Source: Babylonia areolata (taxonomy: Eukaryota > Mollusca > Gastropoda > Neogastropoda > Buccinidae). From it: a stretch of DNA of 64,000 bases. The stretch is from the NCBI RefSeq assembly GCF_041734735.1, contig NC_134880.1, positions 29,550,951 to 29,614,950 on the forward strand, in the 5' to 3' direction. A model generated the notes under the pieces. The model worked only from the letters and a program-made list of their open reading frames with translations. It searched no databases and had not been told where the DNA came from. Below, in pieces: positions 21,447-33,619 of the stretch; the first letter of the stretch is position 1, and every line of letters begins with the position of its first letter. The translations under genes and the position numbers were made by a program.

Positions 21447-21752
21447 CTGAAAGTTAAGATAAACTTCATTCGAATGGGTCTAAATATTGTTTTACTTCTT
21501 CACGATTGTTTTGTGCTCTTACCAAAAGAGCATTGTCATAATCAAAATGTGTGGAAAAAACTTATTTTTTTCTTAGATTTTAAGCCACATATATGTTGAA
21601 AAACATTACTTTTTCTTAGATTTCTAAGCCAGAGTTCGTGTTGAGAGACAAAGTAAATCCAGAGAAAATCTATTTCTCCCTGACGTGAGAACAAAACATC
21701 TTGTCATTATCATATTTCTCAAACAAATGATCAATAGTATTTGGCAACAAAC

Positions 21753-21926
21753 CACAGCATTGCTGAGTTCCACAACTCCCTGTCTCTGAATCTGACCCAG
21801 AGCACAGATAGGAGCAGCCAGTTCCAGCACCCTTGCAGGTTCTTCTTCTCCGTCTGATGCCAGTACCACATGTTCTGGAACATCTTCCATACGGTTCCCA
21901 GGTGTTCCATCCATGTATATTGTCAT
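21753..21926 (-). CDS. Exon E11: TSP1 repeat, class A
   Basis: 174 nt, phase 1-1. Acceptor CTTTCAG|ATGAC, donor TGCTGTG|GTTTGTTG. Product: HGWNTWEPYGRCSRTCGTG, RRRRTCKGAGTGCSYLCSG, ETGSCGTQQCCG. Upstream intron (21927-22830) is homologous to introns upstream of E5 and E2. Directly followed by another class A exon, E12, without an intervening B. Confidence 0.94.
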
Positions 21927-22860
21927 CTGAAAGCGATATGAATGATATGTGTCGAGATATACCTGAACACTCCAGAGATAAAACTGAAACGTAAAGACAC
22001 CAGTTTCGCGGTGCACATTCAAGCACACTATGCGTTAAAAACAAACAAGAACACACCAAAAAACAAACAAAAAACAACCATTCAGACCAAAAAAACAACA
22101 AAAAAACATTGAAATACAATTGATTAACAAAAGCAATGCATCATAATTTCAAAAGAGGTAATTGAAAATGAATATTTCAAAATTATTATCGCGAGTTCGG
22201 GGCAATGATATTTGGAACGGAATCGAGCCGAGGAGTCTTAAGGGTTAAATAAAATAAACGTAACATCTTGCATGAAGAAAGCGGGGCAGGTGGATGCTGA
22301 CGTGACCATAAGACCACTGGTAATCATGTCTGCGTTATGAAAAACATTACTTCGTTTCCCATTATAATCCAGTAGAACACGGAAGAATATGCACCATAGA
22401 AGGATGTCTGACAAGCACAGATAAACGACTCTGCATATTCAACATGGATTTGGTTAACAACCAGCCAGCCATTGTCTTTTTCGGTATAAAACTGGTTTGA
22501 TTGCTTGTAGAGATATTCAAGTTTTTAAACCGCGTTAATTAAAATGGTTGAGTATTTGATACTGATAATTGTGCAACCTAGATTTAGAAAACTGCGTTTG
22601 GACAATTGTACATCTAAATCATGCACGATTATTAAACACTGACTGTGACTGAGTCGCCGATTATTGACAATGTTGCAGTGAGTGTCTGCTCGTCAGGCTC
22701 TTACAATCTGATTCAGTGGAAAATTGTCGATACAATGGCAAAAACACATAACTTCATCGAGCAAGGAGATGGGCTCACAACTGCAGTGATCGTTGGCTTT
22801 ATACGTAAATAATTTTCATACTAGAAATGATCCGTGAAATATTTGACAGTATATATTACT
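21927..22860 (-). other. Intron upstream of E11, segmentally duplicated
   Basis: Shares AAATAAAATAAACGTAACAT, GGGGCAGGTGGATGCTG and GCTCTTACAATCTGATT..GTGGAAAAT with the DNA at 42880-43150 and 58770-59180. No ORF of note. Confidence 0.6.
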
Positions 22861-23001
22861 TTTGCTACATCATCATCAGGGTATTTATGGTGTTTTTTTG
22901 TTTTTGTTTTGTTTTGTTTGTTTTTGTTTTAAAATTATTATCAGTATCTATCATTCTTGATTTCAAATGCTCACACTTTTTGAGACAATTCGTGTTAAAT
23001 G

Positions 23002-23003
<2 letters not shown>

Positions 23004-23067
<64 letters not shown>

Positions 23068-23090
23068 CACACACACGCACACACACACAT
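23004..23090. repeat. (CA)n microsatellite
   Basis: About 42 CA units with rare CG interruptions. The rest of 22861-24090 is AT-rich intron without recognised features. Confidence 0.97.
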
Positions 23091-24189
23091 TCTTATTCAT
23101 TCTGTCATTCATTTTTACATTAACAAGAAGAATCAAAACGTCCATTGTTCACGTATGATTTCTGCTAACTTAAACTCAATATAAACGAAACCGAAACCGA
23201 GGAAGTGGGGGACGTTTGGGAGGTAGGCCTATTTTTACTCACCATATGAAACGAGTGATTGTCGAAACAAACGGAATGATCACATTTCTTAAAGCAGTCC
23301 ATGTCGATTGGCATTTCATTGTCTCACGATAATGATATTGATCTATCAAAGTTTCAAACTTTTCTGCCTTTATCATGACTTTCTGGCATAGATAAATCGT
23401 AACAGCACTTGACAACATTTTACAAAGAAATTAGTTTTGGAGTTTTATTTCATATTAACATTTGAATCACGATGTATGAACTGGATTATGTAATCTACTT
23501 TGTTTTACTCATCATAAAATTAGTATTTTGCTGAACTATTGAAACATATTGCTGGTTTGCTAGACAGTCTTTACAGCAGTAGCTCTCATTAATAATGATA
23601 ACATTAAAAAAACCCACAAAAAACCCAAAAAAACAACAACAAAAAACAAACACCCATCTAGTTATATGTTTTTATGACTATATTTTAAAATGTCTGGGAC
23701 TGTTCCATGACTTACCGCACATACTTCGTAACCATTGCATGCTGAACAGATCCTACAAAAACCAAATTTTCATCCAAGAAGCTGAACGAAAACGTGCCGT
23801 TAACTGGAATGTTATGTATGTTAATTCTGCTTATTCCAGCACCTCTAATTTTTTTGAGGGAGTATTAAATAAACATATCGATGGTGTCGTGTGGTCTGTC
23901 CATATTTTCGTTTCTTTTGTTTTACCAGCAGACAAGAAATAGAACGTTATGTCGTCCTGCAACTTAAAACTAACCCAGCGACAATCCATGGGTGATCCAT
24001 GAAAACCACGCGGACCCCAGGTTAAATGAAACAAAACATGGTTTAATCCAGAACAGTTAAACTCTGTAACTGGAATAATAATTGTGGAATCATTCTTGCT
24101 GATTGAAAGTTGGTGTTGTCAGGTAAAGTTTTTTGATAAAAAAAACTAATTCATCAAAGTTTACCATAGGTACACACAAAACACAACAC

Positions 24190-24191
<2 letters not shown>

Positions 24192-24270
<79 letters not shown>

Positions 24271-24272
24271 AC
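24192..24272. repeat. (CA)n microsatellite inside a dispersed repeat
   Basis: About 36 CA units. Flanks read AGTTTACCATAGGTACAC on the left and GACTCACTTTGTTTACACTCGTAAG on the right, the landmarks of the repeat seen at 41785-41985 and 52830-53000, whose internal CACACA tract lies at the same place. Confidence 0.9.
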
Positions 24273-24386
24273 ATGCACAGACAAATAAACAACTGAATCA
24301 GGATTCTTACACTGACTCACTTTGTTTACACTCGTAAGCCAACAAAAACATGGTCTGTACAAGACTTACACAAGTCTAAAGCTTAC

Positions 24387-24560
24387 CACAACAAGTTTGT
24401 GTATTGCAGGCCTGTTCTTTTGTTGACGACCCTTCGCACAGACGGGAGCAGCTGGTTCCTCGGCCCTTGCACTGTCGACTGTACCGTCTGACACCACCAC
24501 CACAAGTCTGAGTGCATGTGATGGTGACTGCCCACGCCGTCCATCCATGGCTAGGGTTGT
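24387..24560 (-). CDS. Exon E10: TSP1 repeat, class B
   Basis: 174 nt, phase 1-1. Acceptor CACTGATATGCACAG|ACAAC, donor TGTTGTG|GTAAGCT. Product: HGWTAWAVTITCTQTCGGG, RRYSRQCKGRGTSCSRLCEG, EQACNTQTCCG. Second half of an A-B dyad; only 274 bp of intron separate it from E9. Confidence 0.94.
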
Positions 24561-24834
24561 CTGTGCATATCAGTGATATGTGTTATAGTAAACTGCTATA
24601 CTGGCCTAGTATGTGCATTTGCGCCCATGCATTGATGCGTGCAAATCTTGCCCTATACATTCTGTGCATTTTTGAGCACAACACCCAAATACATTCAGCC
24701 ACCTACTTATATCATTATGGCCCATTTCATAATTCTGTTTCAAACGGCTACACAAAAACATATTTATGTATATATGTGTATGCACAAATTATCAGATTCA
24801 TCATGCGTAACATTAATGGTAGTTGGCAACAAAC

Positions 24835-25008
24835 CACAGCATTGTTGAGTTCCACAGCTTCCTGATTCTGAGTCCGACCCAGAGCACAGATAGGAGCAGT
24901 CAGTTCCAGCACCCAGGCACCTTCTTGTTCTCCGTTTGACGCCAGTGCCACATGTTTTGGAACATCTTCCATACCGTGACCAGCTGGTCCATCCATGCGT
25001 ACTGTCGT
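24835..25008 (-). CDS. Exon E9: TSP1 repeat, class A
   Basis: 174 nt, phase 1-1. Acceptor TTTTCAG|ACGAC, donor TGCTGTG|GTTTGTTG. Product: HGWTSWSRYGRCSKTCGTG, RRTRRCLGAGTDCSYLCSG, ESGSCGTQQCCG. Its downstream intron resembles the E6-E7 intron (shared CTTAGTATGTG, GCCACCTA, ATCATTA, CTGTTTCAAA), showing that the A-B pair duplicated as one unit. Confidence 0.94.
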
Positions 25009-25480
25009 CTGAAAATAAAAACAAATTTCGAATAATTTTCCCCGTCTTCATCATGACTTTCGATGTTGGATATGTAACAGAAACACAAATGTTTGTGTAA
25101 CACTGAACACAAATACCGATTTCTTCTAAAAATTCAAATAAAGAACTGCAATTGGCTGATATTCACCACTGCATAAGCTAATGCGAATGAAGTTGTTTTT
25201 TTTGTTTTTTTCTAACCGTCAAGATTTGAACAGTGGTGTTGGAATACAAACCCATAGCTGGACAGTCCTCGACGCATCAGATCATTTTGCAACTAGGCGT
25301 GTTATAAGTTTGTCGAATTTAGGATATGTTCCATTTTCCCGCCACTTTTACCACTCAGTTTCAAAACAACAATAACTGTGGCATGCTGCACTATTATTAC
25401 AGAAACCGATTTTGAGACAAGAAGGCGGATGGACAGTTGTTAATTGTATTGCCGAATCGAATGTTCAATGAGTTCATTCT

Positions 25481-25798
25481 GACGGGTATGGTGGCCTAAT
25501 GCTTAAGAAACCTGGTTTCACGCCCGAGTTTCCTGGGTTCGATCCCGGTTTTGGCGCACTTGATGGATTGAGAGTGGAGAATTTTCCAATCGCCCAGGTC
25601 AACATATGCAGACTTGTTTTTGACCAAGCCCCCTTTGTTTGTACACGCTTGCAGAAGATCAAATAAGTAAGTTAAAGATCTTGTAATCCATGTTAGCGTT
25701 CGGTAGGTTATGGAGACAAGAATATTCCCTTCATGTACACCCCGGAGTATGGCTGCCTATATGGCGGAAAAAAGTCCTACACGTAAAAAGGTTAGATG

Positions 25799-25800
<2 letters not shown>
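25481..25800 (+). mobile_element. SINE-2, tRNA-derived, near-complete copy
   Basis: Starts GACGGGTATGGTGGCCTAAT with an A-box-like region; the B-box is GGGTTCGATCCCGG at 25533. The body contains GAGTGGAGAATTTTCCAATC, CAACATATGCAGACTTG and GGTTATGGAGACAAGAATAT; the tail is CGGAGTATGGCTGCCTATAT then GGCGG..AAAGTCCTACACGTAAAA, running into a GT microsatellite rather than the usual GAA repeats. Best-preserved member in the window. Lies in the intron upstream of E9. Confidence 0.75.
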
Positions 25801-25807
<7 letters not shown>

Positions 25808-25840
<33 letters not shown>

Positions 25841-25847
25841 TTGTGTT

Positions 25848-25890
<43 letters not shown>
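25808..25890. repeat. (GT)n microsatellite at the SINE-2 3' end
   Basis: About 40 GT units with one ATTGTGTTTGC interruption. Confidence 0.97.
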
Positions 25891-25892
<2 letters not shown>

Positions 25893-26117
25893 CCTGATTG
25901 AATGATACAGGAAACGAATTATGGACGCCCAAAAGGCAGCTCTCAATCGGCAAAACCCTGTAGGCATCCTGTTGGCTCAATGACTCGGTGTTTGTAGAGC
26001 GCCTTGAGCTTGGTTTCTGACCGCGCTATGTAAGTATCCATATCAAATTAATGTATATATACATAGAGACATAAAATCACTGATTACACATGAGACAGCA
26101 ACTGAAAAGACACACTT

Positions 26118-26146
26118 CTCCCCCCCCCCCCCCCCCCCCCCCCCCG
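26118..26146. repeat. Poly-C run
   Basis: About 27 consecutive C. The remainder of 25981-27130 shows no gene: open frames at 26372-26665 have no splice logic or recognised family. Confidence 0.9.
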
Positions 26147-27149
26147 CTCCACTTCGAAGCTTTGTGTCCTCACTAAAGTTGACTTGGCACACATTAAACC
26201 TTTATCTTGACTCTTGACCCAGAGGAAGTTGTCTACATGCGTGGAAATGTGTGACCTTCTCTATTTTCTTTTCAGTTCCAGAGCAGGGAGGTAGGTCACT
26301 CCTCCAAACCCAAGTTTTTGATTTTTTTTTTTGTCGAATGACAACGGGGGGGTTAATGGAGAACAGACTTTGTGTGTGAAAGCCATATTTTAACCCGTCC
26401 TGGGTCAACTTTTGTTTTCGAAAGCCAAAGGTTGAAGGAGGCCAGGCTACTTGGGTATGTGGGACAACCAAGGAGGGTACTTGGAGGAGCAACTGTCAGA
26501 CTCTTCACCCTCCCATACCATCACTGTGTTGTTCGCCCAGATGAAACACAGGATGAACTCGCTGTGTCATCAAAGACCCCAAATGGACAGTTGAAATGGA
26601 CACTGAGTAAAGTTTGTGATGCTTCCGTCCGTCTGAAAGTGTGTGAGATTTGGCGGGAGATATGACGTTTTACATTTTGTTAGTAGGTTAGGAAATGAAA
26701 GGGTGAGAGGAGTTAGCTATCCCTTGTACGGGTGTATGTGTGTGTGAGTTGTATTTTCAAATAAAGTTGTTGTTGTTTTTTCCCTTTGATTCCTGTTTGC
26801 CGAGTTCTTTTTTGAAAAGAGTGTGGCGTGAGCGCCCTGTTTTGATTTTCCTTGCTATCGCCTGTCCCCGGTTTCCAGAGCAGGTTGTGACAACTAATAT
26901 ATGCATGCGCTCGAGGCACGACTAGTGCTTCAGGTTAAGCTGTTGGTCAGGCATCTCCCCAGCCGATGTGGTGTAGTATAATATGAATTTGTCTGAACGC
27001 AGTAAACCGTCCTTGAGAAAACGAATCAGAAACTAAACATTAAAGAAAAACATTTTACAGTGACCAAGTAACATAATTTTGATCAAAATGTGCAGTTTAC
27101 TTTGGTATATTGTGTTCAGTTTTTCCTTTTTGATATTTACATATGTGTT

Positions 27150-27226
27150 CTGTTTGTAAACGCCTAGGGCTTATTTTAAAGATTAAGCGTAAATGCTCAT
27201 AACAATGATAATAATAAACAGACATT
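27150..27226 (+). mobile_element. L2-like LINE 3'-UTR remnant
   Basis: GTAAACGCCTAGGGCTTATTTT..GTAAATGCTCATAACAATGATAATAATA mirrors the 3' end of the copy at 16050-16200 (reverse complement AAACGCCTAGGACTTG..GTAAATGCTCAT). Only the end is left. Confidence 0.5.
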
Positions 27227-27319
27227 GCATACACTCGCTTTGTCCACACACGTGAGACAATGAAAACAGGGTCAATACAAAAAAATCACTTTGTTCTGAT
27301 ACGCAAGCCAAAAGCTTAC

Positions 27320-27490
27320 CACAACAAGTCTGTGTATTGCACGCCTCTTCTTTCGTTGACGTCCCAGTGCACAGACGCGAGCAGCTGGTTCCTTGGCCCT
27401 TGCACCGTCGACTGTACCGTTTGAGACCACCACCACAAGTCTGAGTGCATTTGTTTTCTGTCCACGCCGTCCATCCATGGGTCGAGTTAT
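27320..27490 (-). CDS. Exon E8: TSP1 repeat, class B, one codon short
   Basis: 171 nt, phase 1-1. Acceptor TTACATGCACAG|ATAAC, donor TGTTGTG|GTAAGCT. Product: HGWTAWTENKCTQTCGGG, KRYSRRCKGQGTSCSRLCTG, EEACNTQTCCG. It lacks one codon in the loop between Trp box and first Cys (TENKC against TVTVTC). Flanking DNA on both sides is homologous to that around pseudo-exon E4. Confidence 0.94.
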
Positions 27491-28225
27491 CTGTGCATGT
27501 AAGTGGTATAAGTCAATGCACAAATATGTTGGCACGGGCATGTCTTTGTGTGCGTGTGTGTGCAGTTGAAGTACGTTTCTATAGTCACGATGTTTTGTTG
27601 TGATTTTGACGAGTGCCCGATGTAGACCTGTTCCGTTTTCTGGGCCAGATACAAAATGACTATTCTTGACCAGTTCTCTTTCTGTTCTCTTGACAAAATT
27701 AAGAATAGCAGCATTGTTATTGAAAATTATTTTATTGGTAAGCAAAAGTGCCCAATAAAATACTATATGCAGAAAATGAATGTTAGGATGATTGTCGCCA
27801 AAGGCGCTGCTATCACTAATAAAACCACCTCTCAAGCTAATATAAAATTTTCTGTTTCTCCATATTTATTGTGATACACAGCCTACCTGTGCCTGGGGGA
27901 TATTTTTTTTTATGTACGGTGTTGAACGAGTGAGACTCATTCCAAAGTACATATATTTACTCGTGTATGTTGATATCATATTACATGTTTGCTGATTTTG
28001 GTTGGTGTATCCATTATTGTAATTACAATATGAAGCAGACATTACGATTTCAAATTATAACAGATAAAAGACTGCTATTAATCAATTCATAATTCAGACT
28101 TCATTATGTCCGCATAAAAGTTCCTTGCAGAATACAAATGCAAGAACGAAGACATATGAGCACGTAACATCCGCCTTTCAGTTTCAGTTTTCTTAACACT
28201 GCTGAAACAACACTTTAACCAGTAG

Positions 28226-28300
28226 AGTGCCTATAAGGCGTCAGCTGACGTCCTACGGAAAGTATTGCCATAGTGCCTATAAGACGTCCACTGACGTCCT
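28226..28300. repeat. Duplicated palindrome-bearing motif
   Basis: Two 29-bp copies, AGTGCCTATAAGGCGTCAGC..GACGTCCT at 28226-28254 and a variant at 28272-28300 (period 46). Copy 1 contains CGTCAGCTGACG, a perfect palindrome. Nothing else recognised between 27500 and 29680. Confidence 0.7.
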
Positions 28301-29679
28301 GCATATGTTCCGATTTTTCCTTCATCGGAGTTTGGTTCAATTCACATAAACAGACTCTGAACACTTAGTTTGATGTGTCTGGATAATAAAAATACTATTT
28401 AAATGAACTTACACCAGGTAGTAGGCCTCTTTCTACTCAATAACAGTTTGCTAACTGACCACGTGATACACGTGTGGAAAAGGGGGTTGCATCATGTGCA
28501 AAACAAATGCATTGAAAACTGTGTCCAGTAAAGCAAATAGTCACAGTCAGCAGATTTACACAATTGTGAAAGCTCTGCTTGTGATTATGGACAGCTTTTG
28601 CATGGAGAAGGATCTCTCTTGTCTGATGATTGGTTTGAAAACGAAGGTGATTGACAACGACAGTTATGAAACTGACAGCACATTTTATGGTAATTCAGAC
28701 CGTCCATCCAATCAGACAGCGTTTTTGAACAACTGGCGATGACTGACAGAATTCGTGCAGCCAGTGTTGGCAGAAGAGAAAGGAGAGGGAGAGGGGTGAT
28801 GCAAGACGATAGGTCGAATGCCAGCCAGAAGCCATTAAGGGGGCGTGGCTTTTGGAAAGAGTGAACTCACATTTCAAAGCAGACAGAAGGCAATCGACAA
28901 CCGCCAATGCCCCACGATTTTCACGAAACGCAGTTGTGAGCCTGCACTGGTCGTGACACACGTGCTTTTTGTTTTTAACGCCTTTTTTCCGCGGAATCAG
29001 AGAGATGACTTGTTGAAGAGGTGGCAAGCCAGATGCACAGCAGACACTTTAATCAGCCCATGTGCAACTTGAAAGGAGTGAACGTCATCAAAGAACTTTA
29101 CCCCCTCACTCCAGAATGCTCTTTGCTGTCAAAAAGCTTGCCAGCTCAGTTTCTGAGACCGTGATTGACCTTTTACGTTGACTTTACCCACCTTTGTCAT
29201 TGTTGGGACAGTGATTAACTTACATGTCTGCACGAGCTGTGATTTGTTTTCATAAACTTATAGCCTGTTTTAATTTCTTCTACAGGTATAATATGACAAT
29301 AAGCTTGCTATTTCTAGCTGTATTTTGTTTCTTTTCTTTATGGATGTCATTATGTAGAGGTGGAAACAGACTTTTTGTTGCACATAAAATATAACCTTGA
29401 CTTTATATGCCTGAAAAGTTACCTACAATCAACCTAGTTGGGAACAAAAAGCCCAGAAACAGAACTTACACTTATTTTCCTTCACAAAAACGTTTACTTT
29501 CGTTCTGTATCACCCATAGCTTTTGTGCTAGAATTTTTTGTGATTTATTACCCCCCGAATGCTCAAAATTCCCTGGCAAGGGGAGAGCACTTTTTTTTTA
29601 AACAAAATTCTCTGGCACTGAACTGGTTTTAAGATTATGACACTCTGTATAACTGCCGTGAAGAAGAGGGACAGTAGCT

Positions 29680-30260
29680 ATTGGCTGACGTGACAGACCT
29701 CAGCTTGCACAGTACATCCTCTCGTTGGCCTTGCAGCAGGCATCCTCTTTGGCAGTCCAACACAGCTTGTCCTCAATAATGGTTCCCAGGTACTTTTAGG
29801 AGCTGACAGTCTTTGCTGGGTAGATCTGGATGAATATGGGCTGAATTTTGCCTCTGACCCTTCGATCTGTCCATTTAGACACGTTCAGCTCCTGAACATT
29901 GGTCTCACCAGTTCGCAAACTTCTGGGCAGTTCGTGTTATCCTGCATCAGGCACTGGGGAGAGCACGCTCCCATGTGGGGCTCAACAACTGGTCGACAGT
30001 CTGCGGGAAACTGCTGTTCCAACCCTCGCTCGATATGGTTTTTCTGTCAACATCTACTAAATGAACACGGGGTTGACTGACATGACCAGGACCTTCTCGA
30101 AAATGATATGGAACTGGATGGAATTGAAGACACTGCTGAAGTCAATGAGTAAAAGCCACGATTATGTTTGTGGCCTCTCAAGATGATCATAGATGTGATG
30201 AAGTAGGATGAGGATGGTATCCTCAGAATCAAAATAGAAATGCTAACGTTTTGTGGAAAA
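29680..30260 (-). mobile_element. Rex1-like LINE fragment
   Basis: On the minus strand, broken frames give TILILLHHIYDHLERP then WLLLIDFSSVFNSIQFHIIF (RT motif A; compare LFIDFSSAFNTIQPH of Rex1/Babar-type elements), later CLNGQIEGSEAKFSPY and DLPSKDCQLLKVPGNHY (RT motif D/E region). No YADD box seen. An old relic with many breaks, in the intron between E8 and E7. Confidence 0.55.
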
Positions 30261-30524
30261 GAAATAAACTGAAACAATAAAATTACTTTGTTTTTTGTTT
30301 TTTTTACATTTTCTTGTGTCCTTCCCTGATGTCCCCGATTTGGACTGTGTGGAAATAATTTATTTTCAACTTATTTCTTTGTCCAATAATTTATTAGTGT
30401 GAACACATTTCCAGATAAAATGAATTTGATAAAGTTTGCCTCAGACACACATACACATGCTTAGACACAGATACACACACTACAAAAACTAACTTTCTTC
30501 GCCAACTAGAGCCAAAAGACTTAC

Positions 30525-30698
30525 CACAACAAATCTGTATATTGCACGCCTCCAGTTTTGATGACGCCCCAGCACACAGACGAGAGCAGCTGGTTCCTTG
30601 GCCTTTGCACCGTCGACTGTACCGTTTGAGACCTTCTCCACAAGTCTTGGTGCATGTGTGGGTTTTTGTCCACGCCGCCCACCCATGGGTATTTTCGT
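30525..30698 (-). CDS. Exon E7: TSP1 repeat, class B
   Basis: 174 nt, phase 1-1. Acceptor GCATTAACAG|ACGAA, donor TGTTGTG|GTAAGTC. Product: HGWAAWTKTHTCTKTCGEG, KRYSRRCKGQGTSCSRLCAG, EACNIQICCG. Second half of an A-B dyad with E6. GEG and QICC are shared with pseudo-exon E3. Confidence 0.95.
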
Positions 30699-30860
30699 CT
30701 GTTAATGCGAGAGGCACAGGGTTAAATATACTTATGTCGGCTTAGTATGTGAGTGTGTGTCCAAGCATTTATGTGTGGAAATCCGGCCCTTTAAGTTCTC
30801 TCCAGTGCACACAATATCTATCAAAAATGAAGCCACCTATATATAATTATATAAAATATC

Positions 30861-31145
<285 letters not shown>

Positions 31146-31261
31146 AACACAAACATACTCACGTATATGTGTATGCACACTCTTATTCAAATAGTCCTAG
31201 ATGTTTCACTCGCCATTATCGTATCTCTCATGCATAACTTCGAAAGCATTTGGCAACAAAC

Positions 31262-31435
31262 CACAGCATTGTTGAGTTCCACATCTTCCTGTTTCTGAAT
31301 CTGACCCAGAGCACAAATAGGAGCAATCAGTTCCAGCACCCTTGCAGGATCTTGTTCTCCGTCTGGTGCCAGTACCACATGTTCTGGAACATCTTCCATA
31401 CTGTGACCAGGCGTTCCATCCATGCGTATTGTTAT
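31262..31435 (-). CDS. Exon E6: TSP1 repeat, class A
   Basis: 174 nt, phase 1-1. Acceptor CTTCCAG|ATAAC, donor TGCTGTG|GTTTGTTG. Product: HGWNAWSQYGRCSRTCGTG, RRRTRSCKGAGTDCSYLCSG, ETGRCGTQQCCG. First half of an A-B dyad with E7. Confidence 0.95.
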
Positions 31436-31449
31436 CTGGAAGTGAAAAT

Positions 31450-32590
31450 AAATTTCAGTTTTTCCGTTTCCTGTCTTATCAACACTTTTAATGTCGGATA
31501 TTGTTAGTATGTTTATAATCAATAGTCAAGATTCGGGTTTAGAACAAAAGTCCAGTGCCCTTCCAGGAGTAAGTTTGTCGTTCTTAATTCTTCTATACTT
31601 TTTATGTTCTTTGTGTTTGGCCGGATTGTCTCTATTTATTTGCACCATATATACTAATAAGCAATTTTTGTGTTTCCATAAATCGAAGTGAAGGTTACAT
31701 ATAATTTCCATCCGGATTTCCATAAACTATTCTATTCAAAATTATTGCTAAACACAACTACACCTCTTTAACTCGTATTCTGGGAAGAAAAATAGCATTG
31801 GTAATCCCATTCTGATCGGTAGTATGAATCCATTTTAGGGTCTAAATGAATGTCTTGCAGCAAAACAAACAAACAAGCAAACAAACAAGCAACAACAAGA
31901 ACAAAAAAGATGATGAAAAACATCTCCCCGTGTTCTAGAATTCCCAATGCCTTGACATTTTATTGAGCAATCTGTTATATTTGCATTCACAGTATGGAAG
32001 TAAGCCATACTGCATCACTGGTTCTGTGATCCTCTTTATAATTTGGTCATTGAAATATCATTCCAGCTATTCTGCCTTTTGCATTTTGGACACAAGAAGA
32101 AATATGAACAATATACATAAGAGAATGATGCGAACGAAAAATACGAAAGTGCAGAAGAGCGAAACGGAGGGCGACTGTTTCGATCATCGCACACGATCAC
32201 GCAATACGGTTTGTTGTATGTCCAGTTCACATATACGCTCTCTCCCCACCCCCACCCTTATGTCTGACATTTTCATGAATAGATATACATACATACACAT
32301 GCATATCGAAAAGGTGTAAGCCAAGTAGGAGGCAACCTCCCTGTATGTCACAGCCCTGTGGCTGACGAATAAAGGGACGTAAGGCCCGAAGAGGTAGTGA
32401 TGTTCTGAAATGAACCTCAAGGCTGAAGGGTGAGATGCCGCATCGATACTGGCCAGAACAGAATTAAAATGTGGGCCAGTAAACTCATTCACTATCGCTA
32501 TCAGGCTCGAAGCCTCTCTCGACTGAAAAAAAAAGCAGACAACAGCCGCTGAAAAGGCCCAGGGACTCAGGCCTTTTTCATAGTGCCGAT
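31450..32590. other. Intron DNA, nothing recognised
   Basis: AT-rich intron upstream of E6. An (AAAC)n-like tract at 31861-31905; no ORF or repeat landmark I can name. Confidence 0.5.
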
Positions 32591-32606
32591 AGGGCCTGTG
32601 GAGGAA

Positions 32607-32735
32607 GGCTTCTTCTTCTTCTTCGTTCATGGGCTGCAACTCCCACTTTCACTCGTATGTACATAAGTAGGCTTTTACGTGTATGACCGTTTTTACCCCG
32701 CCATGTAGGCAGCCATACTCCGTTTTCGGGGGTGG
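32607..32735 (-). mobile_element. SINE-2 tail fragment, inverted
   Basis: The reverse complement reads CGGAGTATGGCTGCCTACAT, GGCGGGGTAAAAACGGTCAT, ACACGTAAAAGCC, GAGTGAAAGTGGGAGTTGCAG and ends in GAA repeats (32607-32622). Confidence 0.75.
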
Positions 32736-32967
32736 AAGGCTTCAAAGGCTGCGGAGACCCCCAAAAACAGTGGCGGGCCAACTTATCTTACTCAGCCAAA
32801 GTTCTGAATATTGATATAAAAAATAGAGATCAGATTGGGCCTCTTTTGATTACATCTATTTCAATGATAGTAACACTGGTCTAAATGAATGGCTTAGTAA
32901 TTGTTTGTGTTTTCACAGGAACCAAATTTATCTATGAATGCTTCTGAGTAAAACATACATCTAGTAA

Positions 32968-33125
32968 ATCAAAGTGTATATTGAAACACAGATAAAGACG
33001 TGGTCTTTTTTCACAGTTACACACAGCTTTACAATGCAATAGCTAGATCAAAGTGTATATTGAAACACAGATAAAGATGTGGTCTTTTTTCACAGTTACA
33101 CACAGCTTTATAATGCAATAGCTAG
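32968..33125. repeat. Tandem duplication, 79-bp unit, two copies
   Basis: The unit ATCAAAGTGTATATTGAAAC..GCAATAGCTAG occurs at 32968-33046 and 33047-33125, with only two visible differences (GACG/GATG, TACAAT/TATAAT). Confidence 0.95.
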
Positions 33126-33206
33126 ATAGATTTTATCGATTTCTACAAATGAGAAAATGACCTATGTCTACCGTTGAGGAAAAGCCAGTGTTAAGTTTTT
33201 CCTTAC

Positions 33207-33229
33207 ACGCACGCGCGCGCGCGCACGCG

Positions 33230-33297
<68 letters not shown>
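33207..33297. repeat. (GC)n(CA)n microsatellite
   Basis: CG-rich alternating tract followed by about 29 CA units. Confidence 0.95.
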
Positions 33298-33300
<3 letters not shown>

Positions 33301-33619
33301 TTGAGTAGCTTCCTGTCAATGTTATGATCTCGCAAACCATCGATACGATCCATTTTCTGATAATGATCTGCAAACAAAGAAGTCACTAGGTATTTGGGCA
33401 AATGTATACAGTCTGAGGCCTTCATACCGAGTGTAAAAAAGAATGGTACTGCTTCTGGAAAATATATGCATCAATATAATTTCCGTAATGAATATAATTA
33501 TAAGTTCAACAAAATATTTTAAAAATGACTGCTATCAATGCAAAAAACTGTTTTCTTGATATTCAAGGTAAAACCACTAAAGCTTTATAAAACAAACAGA
33601 AAAAAGGGAATATCTATGG

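Noticed and set aside
26372-26665. 97-codon plus-strand open frame
   Set aside because: No domain, opposite strand to the host gene, no repeat support; chance frame likely.
28494-28742. 82-codon open frame ending SDRPSNQTAFLNNWR
   Set aside because: Looks protein-like, but has no splice signals consistent with the gene, no family match and ordinary AT-rich codons.
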